A DNA stretch of 6,739 nt from Euryarchaeota archaeon UBA229 (GCA_002505355.1 DAUW01000008.1:1-6739), one strand, 5' to 3'; shown: positions 1-5,854, numbered from the stretch's first letter. Notes: generated by a model not told the origin, from the letters alone. Made by a program: numbers and translations.

Positions 1-137
1 ATCATTACTGGACTTCGGTTGCGCTCGCTTAGTCGCTGTATTAATTCTGCTTTTTTACCTGTAGTCGATAGGCCAAGACTGGCTAATTCCTTCTTCAAAT
101 CAGCAACCAACATACCACTATAATCAGCATCTTGCAT
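1..137 (-). CDS. SAP-domain protein, N-terminal fragment (runs off left edge)
   Basis: Only the first 45 codons are inside the window. Residues 9-36 form a recognisable SAP motif: two short amphipathic helices with the signature LKKELASLGLSTTGKKAEL followed by IQRL. SAP domains usually bind DNA and are often appended to repair, chromatin or nuclease proteins, but the catalytic or partner domain here would lie beyond position 1, so no function can be assigned. The start chosen is the ATG at 137-135. The same frame is closed upstream by a TAA, and a TTG three codons earlier is the only other candidate. The gene follows ubiX on the same strand with a 56-base gap and has no clear ribosome binding site, so it may have its own weak promoter or be the distal gene of the minus-strand block. 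The SAP call is fairly secure; everything past it is unknown. Confidence 0.7.
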   Translation of the reverse strand, partial: MQDADYSGMLVADLKKELASLGLSTTGKKAELIQRLSERNRSPVM

Positions 138-193
138 GAGGAACAATAGTCCGTAGCGGTATTAGTTCAATAACTCGGCGGTCGCTTGGTTAG

Positions 194-763
194 TCAAATC
201 TCGTCGCCAGTCCAACGCTTGCCCACGGAGTGTTCGATATCCAAGTGATCAAGTATCCTAGCCATAATGAAATCAATCAAGTCGTCAATGGTTTTTGGAT
301 GATTGTAGAATCCGGGTGAGGCTGGGATAATTATCGAGCCAAATGAGGACAGTTTCGTCATATTCTCGAGATGAATTGTAGCATAGGGAGCTTCTCTTGG
401 AACGAGGATTAATTTTCGTCGCTCTTTCATAGCAACTATCGCTGACCTAGTAACTAGATTATCGCTGATTCCAGCTGCCATTTTTCCGAGGGTTGTACCC
501 GAACATGGACAAACAACAACTGCATCAATCTTTGCAGAACCAGAAGCAGACTTACCCCCGATATTCTTCTCATCGTCGAGTTTAGCACCGGTTTTTTCCG
601 CTAGTTCTTCTTTAGTCATGTTGCATTCATGTTGCAGGGTAATCTCCCCGGCATGGCTGACTACCAGTCTGGTATTTCTGTTGTGATCTTGTAGTATCTC
701 AAGCAATCGCTTGCCATATATTGCACCGGAGGCGCCAGTGATGGCAACAACAATCTCGCCCAT
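194..763 (-). CDS. ubiX: UbiX-family flavin prenyltransferase
   Basis: This 189-residue protein has the usual UbiX length and signature. It has an N-terminal Rossmann-like flavodoxin fold beginning IVVAITGASGAIYGKRLLE (residues 4-22), SHAG at 36-39, ASGS at 73-76, the CPCSGTTLGKMAAG block at 85-98 continuing into SDNLVTRSA at 100-108, the PREAP phosphate/prenyl-binding segment at 122-126, and PASPGFY at 147-153. The family transfers a dimethylallyl group to reduced FMN and makes prenylated FMN, the cofactor of UbiD-type decarboxylases. No ubiD is in the window, so the partner is encoded elsewhere. If the host is archaeal, plausible users are a quinone-pathway decarboxylase or the UbiD-type enzyme of the archaeal mevalonate route. 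The ATG at 763 lies 15 bases after the aminotransferase stop, with only a weak AGGG element ahead of it, which suggests co-transcription with that gene. Confidence 0.95.
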   Translation of the reverse strand: MGEIVVAITGASGAIYGKRLLEILQDHNRNTRLVVSHAGEITLQHECNMTKEELAEKTGAKLDDEKNIGGKSASGSAKIDAVVVCPCSGTTLGKMAAGISDNLVTRSAIVAMKERRKLILVPREAPYATIHLENMTKLSSFGSIIIPASPGFYNHPKTIDDLIDFIMARILDHLDIEHSVGKRWTGDEI

Positions 764-778
764 GCTTACCCTACAGCA

Positions 779-1969
779 TCAGTTACTTTTATTCACTTGT
801 TTTTGGGTTATAGCAGAATGAAGAGATTTATCGAGCGCATCTAGTGCTAATTTAAACTTATTTGGTTCTATAGACCACGCTACTCTAACCCAATTTTTTA
901 AATCATCACTGAACATAGAACCGGGGACAACCAATAAATCATTGGCTTTGCAGTGGTGATCAGCGAAGTGTTCAGAATCTTGATCATATGGTAATTTAAA
1001 ACATCCAAACACTCCCGCAGGTGGTTCGTTCCAAACTATTCCATGACGTTCTAACACCGCTCTGAGGCCTGGCAAGTTTGCTTCTCGATAGTGCTTAATG
1101 GCATCATCAACTAAGGATAAATTTTCCAATGCAGCAACTCCAATTTTCATTGTTGGGCTTGCCATTACGCCAGAAAAAGTCATGAAAATACGACGAGCGA
1201 TGACTATGGTTGCGGAATCAGCGATAATCCAACCAAACCTAATTGGTCCCATAGAATAGACTTTGGTTAGCGAGTTTATCGATATACAATTTTCGCCGAA
1301 TGAGTGAATTGAGCGATAGGAATCTGTGTGTCGGTAAGCATCGTTATATGCTTCATCAGCAATTATGATAACACCATTCTTTTGGGCGGTGCTGATAATC
1401 CAATCCCGATCATCCAAATCCAAGTCCCAACCACATGGATTTGATATTGGTGTAATCATTATGATTTGTGATTGTTCAATTGCTTTTTGCCATTCTTTAC
1501 GATCGATTCTCCAATGCCCAAGCGCCTCTTTAGGTGGGGATTTGTTCATTCTGATGACTCGATCAGCGAGAATTAGTGCGGTTTGTGGAATTGGTGCGTA
1601 AGTTGGGGACTCCACTGCAACGGTAATTTCACCGTTGACAGAGTCTCTTATCTTGGCAATTGCCGCCAATAAAGATATGTTGATTCCCTGTGTTGCCCCA
1701 TGAGTTATCAATACATTTTCTACGTCAACCCCCTCTCGGTTAGCGATAATCTCTCGCGGGTCAACGACATCTCCGATGTACGGTTTAGCTAAATCGTATA
1801 TCTCATTACCTAACAACTCCGATAGATTCCACTCAAACTGCATGCCACTGAACGAGAGGTTGTGTTCTCTAGCCTCCTGTAAGGCTGGTATGTACCACTC
1901 TAAGTAATCTATCGGGGCAACTGAATTAGCAAACCCAGCGCGAGTAAATCTTGGCCAATAATTAGTCAA
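779..1969 (-). CDS. PLP-dependent class I/II aminotransferase, substrate unknown
   Basis: The 396-residue protein is a fold-type I aminotransferase. Visible landmarks are ITHGATQG (88-95, phosphate-binding loop), SPTYAP with Tyr124 (likely ring stacking), NPCG at 177-180 in place of the usual NPTG/NPxG (Asn177), ADEAYND with Asp205 and Tyr208, SLTKVYSMGPIRFGW with Schiff-base Lys236 and Arg244, and WVRVAWS with Arg362 as the probable substrate-carboxylate arginine. All the residues needed for catalysis are present. These motifs do not fix the amino-acid substrate. The start is TTG at 1969-1967: a GGAGAG element sits six bases upstream, and the next Met (residue 43) would remove the N-terminal arm. 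The gene lies 37 bases after lipB and 15 bases before ubiX, so it is probably in one transcript with them, but the neighbours do not point to a shared pathway. Confidence 0.9.
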   Translation of the reverse strand: MTNYWPRFTRAGFANSVAPIDYLEWYIPALQEAREHNLSFSGMQFEWNLSELLGNEIYDLAKPYIGDVVDPREIIANREGVDVENVLITHGATQGINISLLAAIAKIRDSVNGEITVAVESPTYAPIPQTALILADRVIRMNKSPPKEALGHWRIDRKEWQKAIEQSQIIMITPISNPCGWDLDLDDRDWIISTAQKNGVIIIADEAYNDAYRHTDSYRSIHSFGENCISINSLTKVYSMGPIRFGWIIADSATIVIARRIFMTFSGVMASPTMKIGVAALENLSLVDDAIKHYREANLPGLRAVLERHGIVWNEPPAGVFGCFKLPYDQDSEHFADHHCKANDLLVVPGSMFSDDLKNWVRVAWSIEPNKFKLALDALDKSLHSAITQKQVNKSN

Positions 1970-1975
1970 AAGTAT

Positions 1976-1981
1976 CTCTCC
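1976..1981 (-). promoter_or_regulatory. Shine-Dalgarno element deciding a TTG start
   Basis: On the minus strand GGAGAG is followed by six bases (ATACTT) and then TTG. This is the clearest ribosome binding site on the minus strand, and it supports TTG as the start codon of the aminotransferase, since no in-frame ATG occurs before residue 43. The strong site may compensate for the weak start codon. Confidence 0.7.
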
Positions 1982-2006
1982 AATTTATGTTTATTATGTC
2001 GCTTTC

Positions 2007-2651
2007 TTAATTATGTTGATTGCTAATTCGACCAATGCAAACCGGCATATTGTCTAGCAATGAATCGATGATTTTTTGTCTGGATATATTGAACCCAAGC
2101 TTTGCCAAACATGTGGTCACCGCAGTGCCCAAGCCACAACCTGAAAGGTTCTCAACTCGCCCAGCGGGGGTGTTGTAGTTGATGGTGAATCCATGTCTAG
2201 ATGTCCACCTTAGGAAGGACAACCCAATACTACAAACTTTTTGCTCACCAACCCACACGCCCTGCATGCGTTCATCTCTATAACCAGCGATATCAAGATC
2301 TGCTAAGGATTTAATCACCCAACTCTCTATCTTATTGATGATTGCAGAAACTGAGTTTTCTGCAGAAAGGTTCCACTTGAATATAGGATAGCACACAACC
2401 TGTCCAGGTCCGTGCCATGTGAGCCCGCCACCGCGATCGACAGGAAAAGTGTCGTATCCTAGTGGTGCAGTAATGCCATCATTTCTTGCTCTTGGTCCGA
2501 TTGTAACTATTTCTGGATGCTCCAAGATCAACAATGTATCGGGTATTTTGTCATCTATCCGTGATTGTTGAAGTCGTTGCATGAGTTCAACTGCACTCTC
2601 GTAATCAACAATCCCTTCGAAACGAACGTTGACACTCCGCTCTCCGGTCAT
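2007..2651 (-). CDS. lipB: Octanoyl-[carrier protein] transferase LipB
   Basis: LipB moves the octanoyl group from acyl carrier protein, or another carrier, to the lipoyl domains of 2-oxoacid dehydrogenases and the glycine cleavage H protein; LipA then inserts sulfur. The 214-residue sequence has the family pattern: LILEHPEIVTIG (41-52), RGGGLTWHGPGQVVCYPI (73-90), the catalytic lysine Lys138 in EQKVCSIG, HGFTIN (153-158), and catalytic Cys172 in LSGCGLG. Both members of the Cys/Lys dyad are therefore present. The start is ATG at 2651, 34 bases after the membrane-protein stop, with no strong ribosome binding site. A nine-codon ORF (2677-2648) ends in a TGA that overlaps this ATG. No lipA or lipoate-dependent complex gene is in the window. 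Biotin/lipoate ligases share this fold, but the RGG-x4-HGPGQ pattern with a C-terminal Cys favours LipB. Confidence 0.93.
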   Translation of the reverse strand: MTGERSVNVRFEGIVDYESAVELMQRLQQSRIDDKIPDTLLILEHPEIVTIGPRARNDGITAPLGYDTFPVDRGGGLTWHGPGQVVCYPIFKWNLSAENSVSAIINKIESWVIKSLADLDIAGYRDERMQGVWVGEQKVCSIGLSFLRWTSRHGFTINYNTPAGRVENLSGCGLGTAVTTCLAKLGFNISRQKIIDSLLDNMPVCIGRISNQHN

Positions 2652-2685
2652 GCTGTGCCTAAGTGTCTTAGTGTCATAGAGTTAA

Positions 2686-3978
2686 TCAAAAATCTAGTTC
2701 GGTGGATTTGACATCGGTTCTGCCCGCTTTATACGCGTCAATCGCTGCTTTAGCAATTGCCTTTGGGTCATTGACTACCTGTTTGTCAATTTTATCGCCG
2801 TTGAACAACGGATCTCCAACCAATACAGCATCCATCAGAGAGAGATTCTTGTGAGATGAATTTTCATTTTGCTTAACTATTCTTTCCATATCCGCCGTCA
2901 GGGCTTGAATGGTTTCCAGCTCATTGGTTTTCCTTTCCAATTCAGTTTCTAAGCTAGAAACTTGTATCCTAGTTTCATTTAGTTGGACCCGTAACATTTC
3001 AGATTCAATTCGAGTTGCCCGCATTTCTTTTGCAAGTTCCTCTAGTACCTCTTTTGCAGATGTGCGATTATTCTGTGTTATTTTGCCACCATCCTCGTAA
3101 GGTAGACTGGCCGCTACAGTAGTGATGTTGGATTCTCCAGGATAATTTGCTTGCAGGTAATTTGCCGAAATGAAGCCAGATATGTTGAAGCCTAGAGCCA
3201 TCGCAGCCAAAAGCATAGCATTTTCATTCTGTCCCGGAGTGATGATAAAACCCGACTCTAGGTCGTAAAATGTGTTTATGAAACTCATTATCGTGATTAT
3301 GGATATTGACGTGCAGAACAGAAATATCAATATTGCTCTACGGTTTTCTCTGGCAGATGGTCTCGATGACTCGACCGGTACCGGCATAGTAATTCTGCCT
3401 TCAATTACTCCACGGGGGTCGTTAGCTAACTGCCTGATTAATGGCCTTAGCTCTTCCTCAACACTACGTAAATCTTTCATGTGTGCATATTTTCTGCGCT
3501 TTGCTAGTCTAAATCCAGAAAATATGATTATTCCACCTAGTATGTAATAAATCCAAAACCACGGTCCTTCGGGAGAATATGCATGACTAAGTCGGTCGCC
3601 AACCTCAAATCCTGTGCTAACCTCTTGGTTCATTAGAAAACCATCGATTTGCTGACTTAGGTCATCAGAAGTGTACGCTTCAAAGGTGCATGTATTCTTG
3701 TGTCTTAATCTGTTATCATCACACTTGTCGCTTTCATATTCTATAACGCTGTTAGAATATTCTACAAGCACGCTTGATGATACAATGATAACGCTCAACG
3801 TTATGCATTGGGCAAAAAATATCCCAATACTACGCGGATGTGGAGCAATTGTACCGTTGTTGCCATACGGCCCCCAATAAGTAGCGCGTTTCATACTTCG
3901 ATAGACTAAAATTAGTCCCACCAGCCCAATGAAAATAACAACTCTATTCAGCTCTAGAAGGGGAAAATTTTCATTCAT
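2686..3978 (-). CDS. Five-pass membrane protein with cytoplasmic coiled coil, function unknown
   Basis: I do not recognise a family for this 430-residue protein. Hydrophobic segments lie at about residues 11-27, 50-73, 140-158, 214-235 and 252-272. Basic clusters follow the first (RSMKRA) and third (RLAKRRK), giving an N-out, C-in topology by the positive-inside rule. The 65-residue loop between segments 2 and 3 would be extracytoplasmic and contains Cys86 and Cys97, a possible disulfide. Residues about 305-372 form a heptad-rich, highly charged coiled coil in the cytoplasm. The last 50 residues have a separate character: a Gly/Asp-rich turn region (VGDPLFNGDKID), then VVNDPKAIAKAAIDAYKAGR, a probable amphipathic helix. 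The ATG start at 3978 is preceded by a good TATA box and has no Shine-Dalgarno element. The stop is 34 bases before lipB. Signalling scaffold, sensor or envelope-organising roles are possible; nothing enzymatic is visible. Confidence 0.8.
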   Translation of the reverse strand: MNENFPLLELNRVVIFIGLVGLILVYRSMKRATYWGPYGNNGTIAPHPRSIGIFFAQCITLSVIIVSSSVLVEYSNSVIEYESDKCDDNRLRHKNTCTFEAYTSDDLSQQIDGFLMNQEVSTGFEVGDRLSHAYSPEGPWFWIYYILGGIIIFSGFRLAKRRKYAHMKDLRSVEEELRPLIRQLANDPRGVIEGRITMPVPVESSRPSARENRRAILIFLFCTSISIITIMSFINTFYDLESGFIITPGQNENAMLLAAMALGFNISGFISANYLQANYPGESNITTVAASLPYEDGGKITQNNRTSAKEVLEELAKEMRATRIESEMLRVQLNETRIQVSSLETELERKTNELETIQALTADMERIVKQNENSSHKNLSLMDAVLVGDPLFNGDKIDKQVVNDPKAIAKAAIDAYKAGRTDVKSTELDF

Positions 3979-4009
3979 ACTGTCTCAAGTAGTAATATGT
4001 TTTAGTTCG

Positions 4010-4018
4010 TATATAAAA
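4010..4018 (-). promoter_or_regulatory. TATA box upstream of the membrane-protein gene
   Basis: The minus strand reads TTTTATATA, 32-40 bases upstream of the ATG at 3978. With usual archaeal spacing, transcription would begin near 3988 and leave a leader of about 10 bases, which fits the lack of a Shine-Dalgarno element. The box lies just past the dut stop codon, so it would be an internal promoter separating dut from the genes downstream. Confidence 0.5.
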
Positions 4019-4024
4019 CACATG

Positions 4025-4480
4025 CTAAAATCTACCTGATGAGCCAAATCCGCCGCTGCCCCGTTCGGTCGATGACAACTCGCTGTAATCCTTTTCAATA
4101 AATCGCACCGCAGGTACTGGTGAAAACAACAACTGAGCAACACGTTCACCTTTTTCCACAACAAACTGATCTCCTTCGCCGATCCAGGTTGCCAAAACCA
4201 TTAGTTCTCCTCGGTAGTCTGAGTCGATCGTTCCAATACCATTAGGCATTATCATACCTTTCTTGCCGAGTGATGAACGACATCTTATCTGCCCTTCCCA
4301 ACCTTCAGGTATGGCGATTGCAATACCGGTTTTAATCATCGAACTCATGCGGCGCTTAATAACGGTCCGTTCAAGTGCGAACAAGTCCCATCCGGCAGCG
4401 TGAGGAGTGCCTTGCGTCGGTATTTTTGCTTGGTCATCAAGTCTAGCAAATTGAATTTCTAAATCAGTTCTCACATGCAT
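4025..4480 (-). CDS. dut: dUTP diphosphatase (trimeric dUTPase)
   Basis: The enzyme hydrolyses dUTP to dUMP and pyrophosphate, which keeps uracil out of DNA and supplies the precursor for thymidylate. At 151 residues it has the normal length of the homotrimeric family, and all five motifs are in order: motif I HAAGWDLFA (27-35, with Asp32), motif II RCRSSLGKKGM (66-76), motif III NGIGTIDSDYRGEL (80-93, with the presumed catalytic Asp86 and stacking Tyr89), motif IV GERVAQLLFSPV (111-122), and the glycine-rich C-terminal motif V RGSGGFGSSG (140-149), which closes over the active site. Motif III IDSDYRG favours dUTPase over dCTP deaminase. The ATG at 4480 lacks a ribosome binding site but has a TATA-like box 32-39 bases upstream. 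It is divergent from nrdB, whose product also feeds dNTP supply. Confidence 0.96.
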   Translation of the reverse strand: MHVRTDLEIQFARLDDQAKIPTQGTPHAAGWDLFALERTVIKRRMSSMIKTGIAIAIPEGWEGQIRCRSSLGKKGMIMPNGIGTIDSDYRGELMVLATWIGEGDQFVVEKGERVAQLLFSPVPAVRFIEKDYSELSSTERGSGGFGSSGRF

Positions 4481-4507
4481 TCTAGTAGGATTCGGTTATT
4501 GACGATT

Positions 4508-4533
4508 ACTAAGTATAATGCTACTTACTTAGT
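4508..4533. repeat. 8-base perfect inverted repeat between dut and nrdB (candidate operator)
   Basis: ACTAAGTA at 4508-4515 is matched exactly by its reverse complement TACTTAGT at 4526-4533, with a 10-base spacer. The half-site centres are 18 bases apart, within the range for a dimeric regulator contacting successive grooves. The left arm overlaps the dut TATA-like box, and the right arm lies about 17 bases upstream of the first nrd TATA-like box, so one bound protein could act on both directions. It does not resemble the NrdR box (ACACWATATATWGTGT). The arms match exactly; the operator role is inferred. Confidence 0.4.
4512..4519 (-). promoter_or_regulatory. TATA-like box of the dut promoter
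   Basis: The minus strand reads ATTATACT 32-39 bases upstream of the dut ATG, the same geometry as the box before the membrane-protein gene. It predicts a start site near 4490 and a leader of about 10 bases without a Shine-Dalgarno element. It overlaps the left arm of the inverted repeat at 4508-4533, so a protein bound there could block access of TATA-binding protein. Confidence 0.42.
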
Positions 4534-4549
4534 TCAGTGGAAACAAAGG

Positions 4550-4557
4550 AATAAAAG
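4550..4557 (+). promoter_or_regulatory. Candidate distal TATA box (P1) of the nrd operon
   Basis: AATAAAAG lies 34-41 bases ahead of the ATG of the small ORF at 4591, the same spacing seen for dut and the membrane-protein gene. It would start transcription near 4580 and put the small ORF first in the nrd transcript. It is a weaker TATA match than the proximal box at 4690-4698. Confidence 0.28.
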
Positions 4558-4590
4558 AGTCGGAATTTGGTTGAACTCGGGTGAACCACT

Positions 4591-4761
4591 ATGAGAGCAA
4601 TATTTCGACAATGTCGCAGCGCTAGAGCATTTTTTCCAAACGTTAAGACCGATTTCAAAACCTACATTTCCATAGGAACATTCGGAGGTAATATTATACA
4701 CCTCATTGGCGGAGAACAAAATCCAGCGCGATTCAAGATTACGGAGGTGAGTGTATGGTAA
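4591..4761 (+). CDS. Possible 56-codon leader ORF overlapping nrdB
   Basis: This frame runs from ATG 4591 to TAA 4759-4761 and encodes 56 residues beginning MRAIFRQCRSARAFF and ending KITEVSVW. The N-terminal third is basic (four Arg in the first 12 residues), and no domain or membrane segment is recognised. In favour of translation: GGTGA ends six bases before the ATG, a TATA-like box sits at archaeal spacing upstream, and the last seven bases overlap the nrdB start (ATG 4755), an arrangement typical of translational coupling. Against it: 56 open codons can arise by chance at this base composition, the peptide is unfamiliar, and the proximal TATA box at 4690 would bypass it. It could be a small protein, a regulatory leader peptide, or spurious. 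Confidence 0.3.
   Translation: MRAIFRQCRSARAFFPNVKTDFKTYISIGTFGGNIIHLIGGEQNPARFKITEVSVW
4690..4698 (+). promoter_or_regulatory. Candidate proximal TATA box (P2) of the nrd operon
   Basis: AATATTATA is the best plus-strand TATA match in the intergenic region. It would place the transcript start near 4720 and give nrdB a leader of about 35 bases containing only its Shine-Dalgarno element. If this is the promoter used, the small ORF at 4591-4761 is not in the nrd mRNA. It competes with P1 as an explanation. Confidence 0.35.
4743..4750 (+). promoter_or_regulatory. Strong Shine-Dalgarno of nrdB
   Basis: GGAGGTGA is a full match to the complement of the 16S rRNA 3' end and is four bases before ATG 4755, a slightly tight spacing. 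It fixes the nrdB start, because the nearby GTG at 4751 is out of frame. It is the strongest ribosome binding site in the window and lies inside the 3' end of the small upstream ORF, so translation of that ORF would run through it. Confidence 0.75.
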
Positions 4762-5795
4762 TTGACCACAATATAAAGAAAAACGAAGAAGTAGAAATAG
4801 ACCTATCACATGAACACATAGAGCCAATGCTACAAGAGGCTCCAGAGAGATTTGTATTATTCCCAATAGAACATTCTGATATATGGGAAATGTACAAATT
4901 ACATGCAGCATCATTCTGGACCGCAGAAGAGATTGATTTAGCTGAAGACGCAAAAGATTGGAAAAGCCTCAACGATAATGAGCGACACTTCCTCAAACAC
5001 GTTCTCGCATTCTTCGCTGCAAGTGATGGCATAGTCAACGAAAATCTAGTGACAAATTTTGCCGATGAAGTACAATGGGCAGAAGCAAGATGCTTTTATG
5101 GATTCCAGATTATGATGGAAAATATTCATGCTGAAACATATTCATTACTAATCGACACATACATCAACGATACAGATGAAAAGAACCACTTGTTCAACGC
5201 TCTGGAAACTGTACCATCGGTCCGTAAGAAAGGAGCTTGGGCGTTGAAGTGGCTGTCTAGAAAGAAAGGATCCTTTGCCCAAAGACTCGTCGCCTTTGCG
5301 GCAGTAGAAGGAATCTTCTTCTCAGGTTCATTTTGCGCAATCTTTTGGCTTAAGAAGCGAGGTCTGATGCCTGGTCTAACTTTTTCGAACGAGCTAATTT
5401 CAAGAGACGAAGGTTTGCATTGTGATTTCGCCTGTCTGCTACACAGCAAGTTGATTAGAGGTGCTGGAGAAAATGTCATTCACAGAATCATTGCTGAAGC
5501 TGTCGAAATTGAGATTGAGTTCGTTACCAATGCATTACCAGTTGAACTAATTGGCATGAATGCTGGGCTAATGAAGCAATACATTGAATTCGTTGCAGAC
5601 AGACTACTAGTTTCACTAGGTGCGGCTAAACTATACAATGCTGCCAACCCATTCCCTTGGATGGAAATGATTTCGATGCAAGGTAAAACAAATTTCTTCG
5701 AGAAGCGTGTCGGAGAATATCAAAAATCTGGCGTCAAGGATGGTGCATCCCTTGGAAGTGTCCAACAGCGTTTCTCAGTAGACGAAGACTTTTGA
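4755..5795 (+). CDS. nrdB: Class I ribonucleotide reductase small subunit (R2), eukaryote-like
   Basis: R2 houses the diiron-tyrosyl radical cofactor that NrdA uses to reduce ribonucleoside diphosphates; it needs oxygen for assembly. The 346-residue chain carries iron ligands Asp91 (ASDGIVNEN), Glu122 and His125 (MENIHAETY), Glu185 (AAVEGIFFSGSF), Glu219 and His222 (SRDEGLHCDF), and radical Tyr129. Compared with the human RRM2 numbering I recall (138, 169, 172, 232, 266, 269, Tyr176), the offset is a constant 47, so there is no net indel across the core. LKKRGLMPGLTFSNELISRD (199-218) and GKTNFFEKRVGEYQ (310-323) read almost as in animals. The C-terminal FSVDEDF corresponds to the R1-docking tail (human FTLDADF). 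It is a tyrosyl-radical R2, not the Phe-substituted R2c type. nrdA follows after 59 bases, so the two form an operon. Confidence 0.97.
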   Translation: MVIDHNIKKNEEVEIDLSHEHIEPMLQEAPERFVLFPIEHSDIWEMYKLHAASFWTAEEIDLAEDAKDWKSLNDNERHFLKHVLAFFAASDGIVNENLVTNFADEVQWAEARCFYGFQIMMENIHAETYSLLIDTYINDTDEKNHLFNALETVPSVRKKGAWALKWLSRKKGSFAQRLVAFAAVEGIFFSGSFCAIFWLKKRGLMPGLTFSNELISRDEGLHCDFACLLHSKLIRGAGENVIHRIIAEAVEIEIEFVTNALPVELIGMNAGLMKQYIEFVADRLLVSLGAAKLYNAANPFPWMEMISMQGKTNFFEKRVGEYQKSGVKDGASLGSVQQRFSVDEDF

Positions 5796-5854
5796 ACCGT
5801 ACGCGATGGAGAGGAGATACAGCGAATTTTTAACGAGACTCTGGGGGCCAAGAG

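Noticed and set aside
1365..1601. 78-codon plus-strand ORF inside the aminotransferase
   Set aside because: It is antisense to the PLP-binding core of a clearly functional aminotransferase and has no recognisable features.
2909..3880. Several plus-strand ORFs (63-91 codons) within the membrane-protein gene
   Set aside because: They are antisense frames within a single continuous 430-codon gene that has coherent topology and coiled coil. None has a ribosome binding site or motif.
4597..4611. Short palindrome CGACAATGTCG near 4605 in the nrd leader
   Set aside because: It is a five-base arm with a one-base centre, inside the small ORF, and has no promoter alignment or poly-U tract. This is too little for an operator or terminator claim.
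4534..4953. 139-codon minus-strand ORF across the nrd leader and 5' end of nrdB
   Set aside because: It is antisense to well-supported nrdB coding sequence over about half its length, shows no recognisable motif, and has low-complexity Leu/Ser/Cys-rich composition typical of a shadow frame.
5126..5479. 117-codon minus-strand ORF inside nrdB
   Set aside because: It is fully antisense to the most conserved part of nrdB, including iron ligands, so its openness reflects nrdB codon constraints.
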